The notes under the pieces: model-generated
Seen by the model: only the letters and a program-made list of their open reading frames with translations
What the model was told of the DNA's origin: nothing
Database searches by the model: none
Source: Deinococcus taeanensis
Lineage (GTDB): Bacteria; Deinococcota; Deinococci; Deinococcales; Deinococcaceae
Direction of reading: 5' to 3'
Length of the DNA: 64,000 bases
NCBI RefSeq assembly: GCF_020229735.1
Contig: NZ_CP083455.1
Coordinates: 1,887,001-1,951,000 of the forward strand
Made by a program: the position numbers and the translations under genes
Shown: positions 16,540-28,023 of the stretch, piece by piece
Layout of the letters: every line of letters starts with the position of its first letter
How positions within the stretch are numbered: the stretch's first letter is position 1

Positions 16540-17460
16540 ATGTCCGCATTTGAACAGGCCAAACACGAAGTCGAACGCGCCCGCTTCCTCGGGGATGTGC
16601 GCGACCTGCTCGCCATCCTGCGCCGCCAGCCGAACGAACTGCTGCCCTTCGAGTGGGTGCGGCACCTCGCGCCCGACGGCGAGCACCAGCGCGGCCTGGA
16701 AACCATCGAAGTGGATCACATCATCGGCTCCGTGGACCGCTACCGGGAGTTCGACCGGCACTACCTGCCGAAAGAGGCGCACCTGGACGAACGCTGGATC
16801 GGCGTGCGGTCCGCGCAGCTTCAGGGCAAGGAACTGCCGCCGATCCAGGTGTACAAGGTCGGCGAACTGTACTTCGTCAAAGACGGCAACCACCGCGTTT
16901 CCGTCGCGCGGCGTCAGGGCCAGAAGTTCATCGATGCGTACGTGATCGAACTGCACGTAACCGTTCCACCCGAGGAGGGCGACACCCTCAAGGACCTGAT
17001 CATCAAGGGCGAGTACGCGCAGTTCCTGAAGGCCACCAACCTCGACCAGCGGGTGCCTGGGCATCACGAGATCCGCTTCACGACCCCCGGGCGCTACGAG
17101 AAGCTTCTGGAACACATCCGCACCCGGCAGTACTTCCTGGACCGTAAACCCGAACGGGCCGGCCTGCCGCCCGTCACGTGGGACGAAGCGGTGGACAACT
17201 GGTACCACCGCATGTACGGGCGCATTGTCGAGAACATCGGGAAGCATGACGTGATGTCCCGCTTCCCAGGGCGCACCGAGGCGGACCTGTACCTGTGGAT
17301 CATGGACCACCGGTACTTCCTGACCCAGAAGTACGGGCACGACGTGGGCAGCGAGGAGGCGACCATGGATTTCCGCGAGCACTTCGCGCCGCCGGTCTAC
17401 AAACGCGTGGGGCAGCGCATGCGCCTGATGCTGCGCGGCAAACTGACCCCCACGATGTAA
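16540..17460 (+). CDS. ParB-like-fold conserved protein
   Basis: A 306-residue soluble protein. Residues about 55-150 look like a ParB/Srx-type domain: IEVDHIIGSVDRYREFD, LPPIQVYKVGELYFVKDGNHRVSVARRQG (the GNHRV block resembles the ParB nuclease GxxR motif) and an effector-like FIDAYVIEL. The C-terminal half, with YEKLLEHIRTRQYFLD and VENWYHRMYGRIVENI-type helices, is not assigned; DUF4032-type proteins share this order. It may be a DNA-binding regulator, but that is inference. Start ATG 16540 has AAGGAGCG upstream, better than the earlier in-frame ATG codons. Confidence 0.65.
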   Translation: MSAFEQAKHEVERARFLGDVRDLLAILRRQPNELLPFEWVRHLAPDGEHQRGLETIEVDHIIGSVDRYREFDRHYLPKEAHLDERWIGVRSAQLQGKELPPIQVYKVGELYFVKDGNHRVSVARRQGQKFIDAYVIELHVTVPPEEGDTLKDLIIKGEYAQFLKATNLDQRVPGHHEIRFTTPGRYEKLLEHIRTRQYFLDRKPERAGLPPVTWDEAVDNWYHRMYGRIVENIGKHDVMSRFPGRTEADLYLWIMDHRYFLTQKYGHDVGSEEATMDFREHFAPPVYKRVGQRMRLMLRGKLTPTM

Positions 17461-17468
17461 ACCGCCCG

Positions 17469-17507
17469 CCGGGGCGGGGCCCACAGTACAGCCGGGCCCC
17501 GCCCCGG
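17469..17507. terminator. Bidirectional terminator
   Basis: A 14-pair perfect stem (17469-17482 with 17494-17507) and an 11-base loop sits between two convergent genes ending at 17460 and 17513. Confidence 0.7.
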
Positions 17508-17512
17508 TCGCC

Positions 17513-18835
17513 CTACCGGTTCAGGACGTACTCGACCAGGGTCCCCACACCCCAGCCGGTCGCGACGTCCTCACGCGTGGCGTTCCCGGCAATATCCAGG
17601 TGCACCCAGGGCCGCGTGACAAACTGCTGCAGGAACAGCGCCGCCTTGATACTGGCCCCGGCGGGCTGCATGTCACTGTTTTTCAGGTCCGCGATGGTGC
17701 CCTTCTGGTAGGACTGCAGGTACGGCTGATGCAGCGGCAGTTCCCACACGTACTCCCCGGCGTCCTGCGCAGCGGCCTTCAGACGCGCCGTGAGCGCCGC
17801 GTCGCTGCTGAACAGACCGGCGATGTCCGCCCCCAGCGCACTGACCTTCACGCCGGTCAGCGTGGCGAGATCCACGACCTCGGTGGCGCCCTCCTCACAC
17901 GCCACGGTGAGCGTGTCGGCCAGCACCAGCCGGCCCTCGGCGTCCGTGTTCGTGACCTCCACGTGCAGGCCGTTCGCCGCGCGGTAGATATCCCCGGGCC
18001 GCATGGCGTGCGGGCCGACCATGTTCTCCGCAGCCGCCACGTACGCCCGGACCTCCACCCCCTGCGGCATCAGGCCGCGCAGTTCACCCAGCGCGCGCAT
18101 GGCCCCCAGCACGGCCGCGGCGCCGCCCATGTCGTTCTTCATGCCGTTCATGCCGGCCGCAGGTTTGATGGAGTATCCGCCCGTGTCGAACGTGATGCCC
18201 TTGCCGACCAGCGCCACCACCGTCTTCACCTCGCCGCGCGCGGGCAGGGTCACGCGGATCAGGCGCGGCCCGGTGGCACTGCCGGCCGCCACGGCCGCCA
18301 GCAGATTCATTCCGCGTGCGGTCACGTCATCGCCGTCCCAGACGTCTACATCCAGGCCCAGGCGTTCCAGCGTGCGGGCCTCCCGGGCCAGGGTGACGGG
18401 GTTCAGGACGTTTGCGGGCGCACTCGTCAGCTCCCGCGCGAAGTCAAGGCCCGCCCCCAGGCCCTGCACCCGCTGGCGCTCAGCCTCTCCAAACCCCTCC
18501 ACGAACAGGGCGGTGGGCGTGCCCGCGCCGCGCCGGTACCGGGCGTCACGCCAGGCCGCGCCAAGCGCTGAGGCCGCCAGGGCCGCGCCGTGCCCGCTGG
18601 CCGCAATCCGCACCGCCTGCGCCTTCAGTTCCCGCGCCAGGGTCATCACGGCGCTGCCCAGGTCCCGCGCCTCAGCGGCACTGCCCGGAGCCAGCGCCAC
18701 TGCCTCGTCACCCTGCGCGCCCCGGGTGCTCAGGCGCACCTCGCCGGGCTTCAGGTCACGGGTCAGGCGGCTTCCGTCCGGCGTGACAAAAGACAGGGTC
18801 AGGTCAGCGGCGTCCATTGCATTGACAAGAGGCAT
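17513..18835 (-). CDS. pepA: Leucyl aminopeptidase, M17 family
   Basis: A 440-residue cytoplasmic di-metal aminopeptidase. The metal and catalytic blocks are present: GKGITFDTGGYSIKP near residue 205, MKNDMGGAA near 228, and the M17 signature NTDAEGRLVLADTL near 292. The N-terminal regulatory domain is shorter than in E. coli PepA. Two ATG codons (18835, 18817) compete for the start. The first is preferred because the sequence TTTACT, a near -10, ends six bases before it. It diverges from the Asp23 gene at 18956 with about 120 bases between. Confidence 0.88.
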   Translation of the reverse strand: MPLVNAMDAADLTLSFVTPDGSRLTRDLKPGEVRLSTRGAQGDEAVALAPGSAAEARDLGSAVMTLARELKAQAVRIAASGHGAALAASALGAAWRDARYRRGAGTPTALFVEGFGEAERQRVQGLGAGLDFARELTSAPANVLNPVTLAREARTLERLGLDVDVWDGDDVTARGMNLLAAVAAGSATGPRLIRVTLPARGEVKTVVALVGKGITFDTGGYSIKPAAGMNGMKNDMGGAAAVLGAMRALGELRGLMPQGVEVRAYVAAAENMVGPHAMRPGDIYRAANGLHVEVTNTDAEGRLVLADTLTVACEEGATEVVDLATLTGVKVSALGADIAGLFSSDAALTARLKAAAQDAGEYVWELPLHQPYLQSYQKGTIADLKNSDMQPAGASIKAALFLQQFVTRPWVHLDIAGNATREDVATGWGVGTLVEYVLNR

Positions 18836-18939
18836 GCGCGGAGTAAACCACGCGCCGCACCCGGCGGGTTCCGGGTGGCGGGACAGCAGCTGGGACGCCC
18901 GGACGCGGGCGCCGCGTGGGGCGGTTGACCCCGCTCCGG

Positions 18940-18945
18940 TATAGT
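18940..18945 (+). promoter_or_regulatory. Possible -10 of the Asp23-fakA operon
   Basis: TATAGT lies ten bases before GTG 18956. No -35 at proper spacing. Confidence 0.4.
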
Positions 18946-18955
18946 GACCTTTACT

Positions 18956-20915
<1,960 letters not shown>

Positions 20916-20932
20916 CGGCAGTTCCACCAGAT

Positions 20933-20964
20933 CCGGGCCGGAGGGACAGTTCTCTCCGGCCCGG
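20933..20964 (+). terminator. Terminator of the Asp23-fakA operon
   Basis: CCGGGCCGGAG (20933-20943) and CTCCGGCCCGG (20954-20964) form an 11-pair stem with a ten-base loop; no T-run. It lies 17 bases after the fakA stop. Confidence 0.65.
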
Positions 20965-21410
20965 TCTGCCCCTCTCCATGCTGCAAAAGTTCACGTGCCG
21001 GAAAGGGGCAGGCGCTGAGGGCTCAGGAGGCTGGGAAGGCAGCATGGGCGGGGCGTCGTGTGGCGGAACAAAGCGTCGAACACTTTCGTAGGCCAGGCAG
21101 GAGCGGCCCGGGGGAGGCGGCCAGTGGAGGGAGGCGGCACGTGCGCAGCCCTGCCTCACCCAGTGGCCTGCGCTTCACCTGGCGTGCATGCAGCGCACCG
21201 GGCCTGCGTCCAGGAGGACTGCACGTTCCGGTGAACGCTGAGGACGGGTCCTGACCTGCGGTCCCCCCGCAACAGGCGGTCCGCCCGCACGTCACGAAGC
21301 CGGCCAGGATCCAGTGGGGCCATTCGCGGGTGAGCAGGGTGACGCTCTGCGGCGCGGAAGTTTCCACAGGTGAGTGAAGAGACGAGCCCCTGAACGGTCA
21401 CAGTGAGGGT
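20965..21410. other. Gene-poor interval before the amidohydrolase
   Basis: About 450 bases with only shadow-like open frames on both strands, rich in Pro, Arg and Cys. No domain, repeat or structured RNA recognised. No clear promoter for the gene at 21411. Confidence 0.35.
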
Positions 21411-22769
21411 ATGCCTGAATTCACGCCTGCCACCCTGCCCGTCCTGTCCCCCGCCCAGCCGGTCGTGTGGCTGGGACGCACGTGGAACGGCCTGGACGAT
21501 GAAGCGGTTCAGCAGGGCGCAGTGGTGACCCGCGCGGGCCGGATCGAGGCAGTGGGGGCCGAGGACACCCTTGCCGTGTCGGCTGAGGCCGTCAGGGTAC
21601 GCGTCTCGGGGACAATCCTGCCGGGCCTGATCGACCTGCACGTGCACGCCCGACCTGGGTACCTGCCGTGGTTTGTGGCGGCGGGGGTCACCACCGTACG
21701 GGACGCCTGCAACCCGCTGGACATGATCGGCGCGCTGCTCAGCGCGCCTGGTCTGCGCCCGCGGTTGCTGCCTTCGGGACCGCTGCTGGACGGACCAGCC
21801 GCATTCTTCCGGCATTTCGGGCCGGGCGCCGTTCATGAGCCCGGAGACGGCCAGGAACGCAGCGCCGCGGCGCTGATCGTCCGCACGCCCGCTGAGGCGA
21901 GGCGTGCGGTGGCGTTCCTGGCGGCCGAAGGGGTCACGCACGTGAAACTGTACGAGCAGCTCGCACCCGAGGTGTTCGCCGCCGCCGCGCACGAGGCCGC
22001 GCGGCTGAACCTGCCGGTGATGGCGGACCTGGGCTTTCAGATCACCCGCGGCCTGAGTGCCCAGGTGGATGCCCGGCAGGCCCTCGCCTGCGGCGTACGG
22101 TCCATCGAGCACGCCAGCGGGTACGCGCTTGCTGCTCAGCGCGCCGGACTGGACCCTCTGGCACCCCTCCAGGACGACCTGCTGGATGAACTGGCAACCC
22201 TGACGGTGCAGGCCGGCACGGCGCTGGTCCCCACGCTCAGCGTGACGGCGCCGCTGGCCACAGCGGACCGGCCCGCAGGTGGGGGGCTGCCCCTGGAGGA
22301 TCTGGGCGGCGAGGTGCGGACGAGCCTGAACGCGCAGTGGAACGCCGTGCACGCCGGCATGGCGGGCATGCGGCATGTCGCCCAGGCGGACTGGGCGCTG
22401 GCCGCGGCGCTGAGTGCGCGGGTTGCGGGGCTGGGCGGCCTGGTGGGTGCCGGTACGGACACTCCGGCCGGGGCGTTCACTCTGCCGGGCGGCGGGCTGC
22501 ACGCAGAGCTGGAGCGGCTGGTACACGCCGGGCTGAGCCCGGTGCAGGCGCTGCGCGCCGCGACCGGGCATGCGGCCGCCGTGCTGGGCCGCGCGGACCT
22601 GGGTCGCCTGGAGGTCGGCGCGGTCGCCGACCTGCTCATCGTGGGCGGCGATCCTCTCGCCGACATCCGCGCGACCCGGGACTTGACCCTGGTGGTTCAG
22701 GAGGGGCGGCCGCTGCCTGCGTCAGCGCTGCGGGCCGCGGTGCAGGCACCCCAGGAAGTTTCAGCCTGA
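21411..22769 (+). CDS. Amidohydrolase family protein
   Basis: A 452-residue metal-dependent hydrolase with the imidazolonepropionase-like architecture: a small beta-sandwich formed by both ends and a TIM barrel between. Metal-ligand HxH is in LPGLIDLHVHARPG near residue 72. Further sites are GVTHVKLYEQLAPE near 178 (candidate carboxylated or catalytic Lys), the SIEHASGYAL histidine near 230, and GAGTDTPAG near 345 with the catalytic Asp. The C-terminus has the normal block GADLGRLEVGAVADLLIVGGDPL-like return strand. Substrate unknown. It converges with an acetamidase-type amidase and overlaps its end by nine bases. Confidence 0.82.
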   Translation: MPEFTPATLPVLSPAQPVVWLGRTWNGLDDEAVQQGAVVTRAGRIEAVGAEDTLAVSAEAVRVRVSGTILPGLIDLHVHARPGYLPWFVAAGVTTVRDACNPLDMIGALLSAPGLRPRLLPSGPLLDGPAAFFRHFGPGAVHEPGDGQERSAAALIVRTPAEARRAVAFLAAEGVTHVKLYEQLAPEVFAAAAHEAARLNLPVMADLGFQITRGLSAQVDARQALACGVRSIEHASGYALAAQRAGLDPLAPLQDDLLDELATLTVQAGTALVPTLSVTAPLATADRPAGGGLPLEDLGGEVRTSLNAQWNAVHAGMAGMRHVAQADWALAAALSARVAGLGGLVGAGTDTPAGAFTLPGGGLHAELERLVHAGLSPVQALRAATGHAAAVLGRADLGRLEVGAVADLLIVGGDPLADIRATRDLTLVVQEGRPLPASALRAAVQAPQEVSA

Positions 22770-23771
22770 CCGGGCGGCCGACCCGGGCCACGTGCCGTCC
22801 TCGAAGACGTCCAGCGGCAGGAACGCGCTGACTGTGTAGTTCGGGGCGTCCACCACCTGGCTGATCTTCAGGTCCACGCACACACTCGCCAGCACGTACG
22901 CCTGCTCCAGCGTCAGGCCGCGTTGTTCCAGTCGGCGCAGCAGGGCGCGCAGCGCGGTGCGGGCGGCGGTCATCAGGTCCGGGTGGTGTCCGGTGGTGCC
23001 GTGCCAGCGGCTGCTGCTGCCGCCGTGGGTCGGCGTGACGAATTCCGGCGTGGTCACCCCCGCCTGACGTTCCACGTGAATCCGCACGTGGAGTTGTCCG
23101 GCCGTTTCAATGCCGGTTCCAGACAGTTCACCGTCTCCCTGCGCGCCGTGAAGGTCACCGGCCGACAGCAGCGCGCCAGGAACTTCCACGGGCAGCCACA
23201 GGGTGCTCCCGGACACGAGCTGCCGGATGTCCATGTTGCCGCCCACCTGCCGGGGGGGCGCCGTGAGGTGCGGGCCACGTTCAGCGAGGGCCACGCCGAT
23301 GACGCCCGGGAACGGCGCGAGCGGCACGCGGATGCCGGGCAGAAACTCGGCGTGCGTCCTGGCGCGCAGGTCCCAGAAGTGCGTGTAGGGGCGCAGGCCC
23401 TCCTCGGCCAGGGCGGCGTCGAGCAGGCCGATGCCGTCCGGGCGGCAGCCGGTCCAGCCCCAATCGGCTGTCTGCACGTCCAGGATCTCAATGCGCAGCG
23501 CGTCTCCGGGTTCAGCACCCTCCACGAACACCGGGCCGGTCAGCGGATGCCCGCGCGGGCCTGAACGCGCGGGAGTGGCGTCGGCTCGAATGAGGGCGTC
23601 CAGAGCGGGCGGCGCGGTCAGTTCACCGTTCGCGACGCGCCGGGCGACTCCACCATCGGAGGCGTCCAGCGTGCTCAGGGTGACTGAGTCCCCGCTGCGC
23701 AGGGTCAGCGCAGGGGCCAGGGCGTGATCCCAGACGGTATGAATGGGGCCACTCAGGTGATGGTGGGTCAT
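22761..23771 (-). CDS. Acetamidase/formamidase family protein
   Basis: A 336-residue amidase of the FmdA/AmdA family, which hydrolyses short amides to ammonia and a carboxylate. Family features: an N-terminal THHHLSGPIHTVWDHALAP with the His cluster, LTGPVFVEGAEPGDALRIEILDV near residue 80, NMDIRQLVSGSTLWLPVEVPGALLSAGDLHGAQGDGE near 180-215, and CVDLKISQVVD near the end. Full length. ATG 23771 has a -10 seven bases upstream. The last nine bases overlap the convergent amidohydrolase stop region. Confidence 0.87.
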   Translation of the reverse strand: MTHHHLSGPIHTVWDHALAPALTLRSGDSVTLSTLDASDGGVARRVANGELTAPPALDALIRADATPARSGPRGHPLTGPVFVEGAEPGDALRIEILDVQTADWGWTGCRPDGIGLLDAALAEEGLRPYTHFWDLRARTHAEFLPGIRVPLAPFPGVIGVALAERGPHLTAPPRQVGGNMDIRQLVSGSTLWLPVEVPGALLSAGDLHGAQGDGELSGTGIETAGQLHVRIHVERQAGVTTPEFVTPTHGGSSSRWHGTTGHHPDLMTAARTALRALLRRLEQRGLTLEQAYVLASVCVDLKISQVVDAPNYTVSAFLPLDVFEDGTWPGSAARSG

Positions 23772-23778
23772 GTCCGAC

Positions 23779-23784
23779 AGGCTA
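23779..23784 (-). promoter_or_regulatory. -10 element of the acetamidase gene
   Basis: TAGCCT on the minus strand ends seven bases before ATG 23771. It lies next to the terminator hairpin of the upstream nucleotidase gene. Confidence 0.5.
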
Positions 23785-23787
23785 AAG

Positions 23788-23822
23788 CAAGTCTGCCCTG
23801 ACCGGTGGTCAGGGCAGACTTG
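23788..23822 (-). terminator. Strong terminator after nucleotidase copy 2
   Basis: A 16-pair perfect stem (23788-23803 with 23807-23822) with a three-base loop lies 12 bases after the nucleotidase stop. On the minus strand CTTTA follows. The next gene's -10 starts right after it. Confidence 0.8.
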
Positions 23823-23833
23823 AGGGGGAAGGT

Positions 23834-25564
23834 TCAGAGTTTGATGATGCGGCCCTTGACGGTGTTCGTCAGGGTGGGGCCGTAGGCTTTCAGGTAGGCG
23901 CTCAGGACATCGGTGTCACTGACGCCGGGGAGCTGCACGACGTTCGTGGCCTGCTTGAGCACGGTGAAGTTGTCGCCGCCTGCCGCGAGGAAGTTGTTGG
24001 TCACCACCCGGTAGGTGGCGGTCGCGCTGATCGGCTTACCGTTCAGGGTGATGTCGGCAATGTTCACGCGCTGGCCCTCAGGGTTGCTCAGCGTGTACTT
24101 GTAGCTGAAGCCCTCGGACACCTGCAGGAGTTTCACGGCGGTGGCGTTCGCGCCGCTCCACTGCTGTTCGAGCAGGTCCTTGATCTGCTGGCCCGTGAGG
24201 CTCAGGACGGTGGTGGTGTTCCCGAAGGGATGCACGGCGAACACGTCCCCGAAGTTCACGGCGTTGCCGGGCTTGATCTGCGTGGCGTCGGGCAGGTCGG
24301 CGCGGATGCCGCCGGGGTTCATCAGGCCAATCTGGGCGCCGTAAGGCTGGCCGGCCAGCAGCAGGGCGTCGGCGACCACGTCGCCCAGCGCGGACTCGGT
24401 GTTCCGGGCATTGCTGATACCGCGCTGAATCTGCGGCGCGCCCAGCGTGGCCACCTGCACGTTCTTGATGGCCGCGACCTTCTCGTTGGCCTTGTTCAGA
24501 ATCGTGGTCATGCTGGCGTCCAGGGTGCCGTTCGCCTTGCGCGTGTCGTAGTTCACGACCAGGTTGGCGGATTTGACCTGCATGACGCCGTGATTGGCTT
24601 TATCCACGACCAGATCCAGACGCTGCAGCAGGTGACCGTAGAAGTCGCCCTGAATGACGATGCGGTCCTTGCCATTAGGGTCAGGCACCAGGCAGTTGTA
24701 GCCCTGGTGGCTGTGGCCGCTGATGATGGCGCTCACGGCCGGATCGACGCGCTTGGCAATGTCCACGATCGGGCTGGTGGTGCTGAGGGTCTTGCAGCCG
24801 ACGGTGTCGTACTTGTCGGTGCTGCCGGTCGCCAGTTCGCCGCCCTCGTGGATCAGCATGATGATCGCGTCAGGTTTCCTGGCACGGATTTCCGGGATGT
24901 ACTTGTTGACGGCGGCGGCCTCGTCGGTGAAGTTCAGCATCTTCACGCCTTCGGGCGACACGATGCCGGGGGTGGTCCTGGTGACCGCGCCCACGAACGC
25001 GATTTTCAGGCCATTGATTTCCTGAATGATGTACGGGGCGAAGGGCGTACCGGTCTTGCCGGAGGTGGCGTTGTACTCGACGTTCGCGCCGATCCACTTG
25101 AAGGTCGCGCCGGTGTACGTGGTCTCGTACTTGCAGGCCTTGGTGGTGTCGTTGCTGTTGCAGCCACCGTTCTGCATGCGGAACAATTCCTCAAGACCCT
25201 GGTCGAACTCGTGGTTACCCAGCGCACTGACTTTCATGCCCATGCCGTTCAGGGCGTAGACGGCGGGTTCGTCACGCAGCAGGCCGCTGTTGATGGGGCT
25301 CGCGCCGATCAGGTCGCCGCCGCCGACCAGGATAGTGTTGGGGTTGGCCTTGCGGGCCTCGTTGACTTCCGCGGCGATGGCTTCGATGCCGCCGGCACTG
25401 ATCTTGGCGCCCGCGGAGGTCGTGAAGCTGGTGGGGGCCAGGTTCCCGTGGAAGTCGTTCAGTCCGAGAATGGTGACGTTGGTGGGGTCCGGGGCGAGGG
25501 AGCCGGTCGTGCAGGCGGTCAGACCGAGGGCAGCGGTCAACATCAGCAGAGGCAGTTTTTTCAT
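23834..25564 (-). CDS. Lipoprotein 5'-nucleotidase / UDP-sugar hydrolase family (copy 2)
   Basis: A 576-residue exported metallophosphoesterase, paralogous to 3593-5281. [18 protein letters not shown] is a lipoprotein signal with lipobox LTAC. The metal blocks are [12 protein letters not shown] near residue 37, [12 protein letters not shown] and [15 protein letters not shown] (SHS here, THT in copy 1). [11 protein letters not shown] and [11 protein letters not shown] mark the nucleotidase domain. It also keeps the Cys-pair insertion [13 protein letters not shown]. Likely releases nucleosides and phosphate from external nucleotides. Faster-evolving surface than the core suggests an old duplication. 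Confidence 0.88.
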   Translation of the reverse strand: MKKLPLLMLTAALGLTACTTGSLAPDPTNVTILGLNDFHGNLAPTSFTTSAGAKISAGGIEAIAAEVNEARKANPNTILVGGGDLIGASPINSGLLRDEPAVYALNGMGMKVSALGNHEFDQGLEELFRMQNGGCNSNDTTKACKYETTYTGATFKWIGANVEYNATSGKTGTPFAPYIIQEINGLKIAFVGAVTRTTPGIVSPEGVKMLNFTDEAAAVNKYIPEIRARKPDAIIMLIHEGGELATGSTDKYDTVGCKTLSTTSPIVDIAKRVDPAVSAIISGHSHQGYNCLVPDPNGKDRIVIQGDFYGHLLQRLDLVVDKANHGVMQVKSANLVVNYDTRKANGTLDASMTTILNKANEKVAAIKNVQVATLGAPQIQRGISNARNTESALGDVVADALLLAGQPYGAQIGLMNPGGIRADLPDATQIKPGNAVNFGDVFAVHPFGNTTTVLSLTGQQIKDLLEQQWSGANATAVKLLQVSEGFSYKYTLSNPEGQRVNIADITLNGKPISATATYRVVTNNFLAAGGDNFTVLKQATNVVQLPGVSDTDVLSAYLKAYGPTLTNTVKGRIIKL

Positions 25565-25575
25565 AGGGCCTGCAT

Positions 25576-25581
25576 ATTCTA
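25576..25581 (-). promoter_or_regulatory. -10 element for nucleotidase copy 2
   Basis: TAGAAT on the minus strand, 11 bases before ATG 25564. The same hexamer precedes the paralogue. Confidence 0.5.
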
Positions 25582-25631
25582 CTCATGTGCAGTGCACCCT
25601 TGATGTGCGTCCGGTCAGCGGGTGAGGGGTG

Positions 25632-25637
25632 TAGCCT
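25632..25637 (+). promoter_or_regulatory. -10 element of murF
   Basis: TAGCCT ends six bases before ATG 25644, a leaderless layout. Confidence 0.55.
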
Positions 25638-25643
25638 CGGGAC

Positions 25644-26933
25644 ATGCTCGACCCCCGCGCTGTTCCGTTCGCCGCTGCTGTTCACCCGGAGGCCCGCCCG
25701 GCAGTCCGCCTGACGTGGGATTCCCGGGAGGCCTCCCCGGAGGTGGCGTTCGTGGCGTTGCCGGGCGAGCGGACGCACGGGAACGCGTTTGTGGAGCAGG
25801 CGCTGGCAGCGGGGGCGCCGTTTGTACTGACGGACCTGGACGTGCCCCGCGCCCTGCGCGTCCCAGACGCGCAGGAGGCGCTGTTCGCCTGGGCACGCGC
25901 GGAGCGGGCAGGCGCGCCGCTGGTGGTGGGCATCACCGGAAGTGCCGGGAAGACCACCGCGAAGAGTTACGCGGCCGCGGCCCTGAACGCGCTGTTCATG
26001 CCGGTGTTCAATACCATGCCGGCCATCGCGTGCTTCCTGATCGAACATGGCCGCGCGCAGCGCCCGCTGGTTGTGGAGATGGGCATCGACCGGGTTGGGG
26101 AGATGGCCGAACTGGTGGATCTGGTCCGGCCGGATGTGGGGGTTATCACCACGATCGGTCCGGCGCACCTGGAGCAGCTGGGCAGTCTCGAGGGAATCGC
26201 CCGGGAGAAAGGCGGGATTCTGCGGGGTCCGCACGGTGAGCCGGTGCGGGGGCTGGTGGGTGCGCAGGCTTCAGCGTTCTACCCTGGCGTGGACTCGTAC
26301 GGGTTTGGTGACGTGACCTTCGGCGGCGCGGCGCTGACCGTCACGCCGCAGGGCGCGTCCTTCACTTTCGAGGGGGTGCCGGTGCAGCTGCCGCTCGCGG
26401 CCCGGGTGCAGGCGGAGGCGGCGGTGCTGGGTCTGGTGCTGGCCCGGGAAGCCGGGCTTGACCTGGGCGGGGCTGCGCAACGTCTGGCGGAGGTGAGCGT
26501 TCCGGCGGGCCGCTACCGGGTGCATCCGGGGCGTTTCACGGTGATCGATGACGCTTACAATGCCTCACCGGTTGCCGTGCACGCGGCCCTGGATGCGCTG
26601 CGCGCCTTCCCGGGCCGGCGGGTGAGCGTGTTGGGGCGCATGCTGGAACTTGGGCCGACCGAGCAGGCGCTGCACGCGGAGGTGGGCGCCTATGCGCGCG
26701 GGCAGGTTGACGTGACGTTCGGTGTGGGCGCGTTTGCCAGGGAGTTGGGAGAGCGGGCGCACGCGACCGTTCCGGCGCTGCTGGCGGACCTGCTGGCGGA
26801 GGTGAAGGACGGCGACGTGGTGCTCGTCAAGGCCAGCCGGGGAATCAGCTGGACGCCGGAGCGCCGCGCGCAGGAGGGCGTGGGTCTGGATGTGGTTGTC
26901 CGCGCCCTGCTCGACGCGCAGGCGGGCGCCTAG
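25644..26933 (+). CDS. murF: UDP-N-acetylmuramoyl-tripeptide--D-alanyl-D-alanine ligase
   Basis: A 429-residue cytoplasmic Mur ligase that adds the D-Ala-D-Ala dipeptide to UDP-MurNAc-tripeptide for peptidoglycan. The N-terminal UDP-substrate domain has LTWDSREASPEVAFVALPGERTHGN. ATP loop GITGSAGKTTAKSY is near residue 99. The central block FNTMPAIACFLIEHG and VVEMGIDRVGEM follows, then VITTIGPAHLEQLGS. The C-terminal domain carries VIDDAYNASPVAVHAALDAL and VLGRMLELG. Slightly short for MurF but complete in domains. It stands alone rather than in a dcw cluster. Confidence 0.93.
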   Translation: MLDPRAVPFAAAVHPEARPAVRLTWDSREASPEVAFVALPGERTHGNAFVEQALAAGAPFVLTDLDVPRALRVPDAQEALFAWARAERAGAPLVVGITGSAGKTTAKSYAAAALNALFMPVFNTMPAIACFLIEHGRAQRPLVVEMGIDRVGEMAELVDLVRPDVGVITTIGPAHLEQLGSLEGIAREKGGILRGPHGEPVRGLVGAQASAFYPGVDSYGFGDVTFGGAALTVTPQGASFTFEGVPVQLPLAARVQAEAAVLGLVLAREAGLDLGGAAQRLAEVSVPAGRYRVHPGRFTVIDDAYNASPVAVHAALDALRAFPGRRVSVLGRMLELGPTEQALHAEVGAYARGQVDVTFGVGAFARELGERAHATVPALLADLLAEVKDGDVVLVKASRGISWTPERRAQEGVGLDVVVRALLDAQAGA

Positions 26934-27001
26934 GCACCCGCTGCCGGGCGGTGCCGCCGGGCCTTCACGACGCTCAGGGGGACGGTGGGCACAATGCAGA
27001 T

Positions 27002-27721
27002 ATGCGTTTCCTGATTCCGTTCCTGCTGCTGGTTTCTTGTGCGCCCACCGTGGGGCCTGGGTCGGGGCCGGACGGAACACTGCGCGCTGCGTTCAGCGAC
27101 GCAGGAGTGGCGTGGGCGGCAGGCGGGCGGGCGTGTGTGGCGCGGCAGCCATCGTTCACGCCGGTGTGCCCGCGCCTGCCGGGCGTGGTGGCGGTCGCGT
27201 GGCATGCCGGGCAGGCCTGGGCGGGCGTGCCGGGGCTGGCGAGTCTCGTCACACTGGATGGCGCGCCGGCCACTGTGCCGGTGGGACGCGTCACGGCCAT
27301 GAGTGCAGAGCGGGTGTACCGGGAGGACGGCAGCGCCGTGGATTACGCGGGCGCCGCGGCGCCCGGAGTGCGGGGCCGGGCGGCCGAGGCCCTGACGGGT
27401 GGGGACGGCGAGGAGTATCTGCTGCTGGGCGGCCGGGTGGTGCGGGTCAGGGACGCGGCCACGCTGCCGGGCCAGGGCTTCTCAAGCCTGAACTGGAGAC
27501 CCGGTGGCGTGAGTGGCGGCACCTTCCGTGAGGTGGGCACGGAGACCGGCTCGTACCGGCTGACCGGAACCCACCTGGAGCGCGTGGATGCAGCTGGTCA
27601 GGTCAGGGCGCGCGTTCCTCATGGTGCAGGCGCTGTGGGGCGGGTCGGCGCCTGGATCGTCACGGTCGACACGGCAGGCCGGGTGCGGGTGTTCGGTCCG
27701 GACCTGGGCGAGCAGACCTGA
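27002..27721 (+). CDS. Putative lipoprotein, beta-rich
   Basis: A 239-residue exported protein. MRFLIPFLLLVSCAP is a short lipoprotein signal with Cys13 as the likely lipidated residue. The mature part is made of short strands and turns rich in Gly, Ala and Val (for example GVAWAAGGRACVARQ, EEYLLLGGRVVRV, GRVGAWIVTVDTAGRVRVFG), like an irregular beta-propeller or repeat, but no domain is recognised. Start set by the signal peptide. CACAAT, a near -10, ends six bases upstream. It follows murF by about 70 bases. Confidence 0.6.
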   Translation: MRFLIPFLLLVSCAPTVGPGSGPDGTLRAAFSDAGVAWAAGGRACVARQPSFTPVCPRLPGVVAVAWHAGQAWAGVPGLASLVTLDGAPATVPVGRVTAMSAERVYREDGSAVDYAGAAAPGVRGRAAEALTGGDGEEYLLLGGRVVRVRDAATLPGQGFSSLNWRPGGVSGGTFREVGTETGSYRLTGTHLERVDAAGQVRARVPHGAGAVGRVGAWIVTVDTAGRVRVFGPDLGEQT

Positions 27722-28023
27722 CCGGCCTGTTCAGTCCTGAGCAAGATGAGCGTTCGACTTATGGTGTACTGACGCTGTCCTGGTCCGTTCCACTTCATGG
27801 TTGGGGGGTGTTCAGGCTGCGGGGGAACCGTCCCCCTCAGGCCATGGGGCACCAGCTGCCTGGCAGCGCGGGGCACCGGGACGCCATTCAATGCGTCTGG
27901 AAGGGTGTCATAGTTCCGTAAGCGGAGGCGTGATTGCATGGGCTGTCCATGACCTTTCACGCGCGTTCCCTGGTCCGCTTCCTTTCCGTCTCCACCGGTC
28001 CCTCCCGCCGCCAGATGAGGGAA
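27722..28023. other. Intergenic region before the pilus operon
   Basis: About 300 bases with one hairpin (27817-27840) and no credible gene. The pilM promoter lies at its right edge. Confidence 0.4.
27817..27840 (+). terminator. Possible terminator upstream of pilM
   Basis: GGGGGA (27821-27826) and TCCCCC (27831-27836) form the core, extended with one mismatch to CTG/CAG. No T-run. Confidence 0.4.

Noticed and set aside
18925..18945. TTGACC plus TATAGT as a full promoter for the Asp23 gene
   Set aside because: The spacing is only nine bases, far from the usual 17, so only the -10 is kept.
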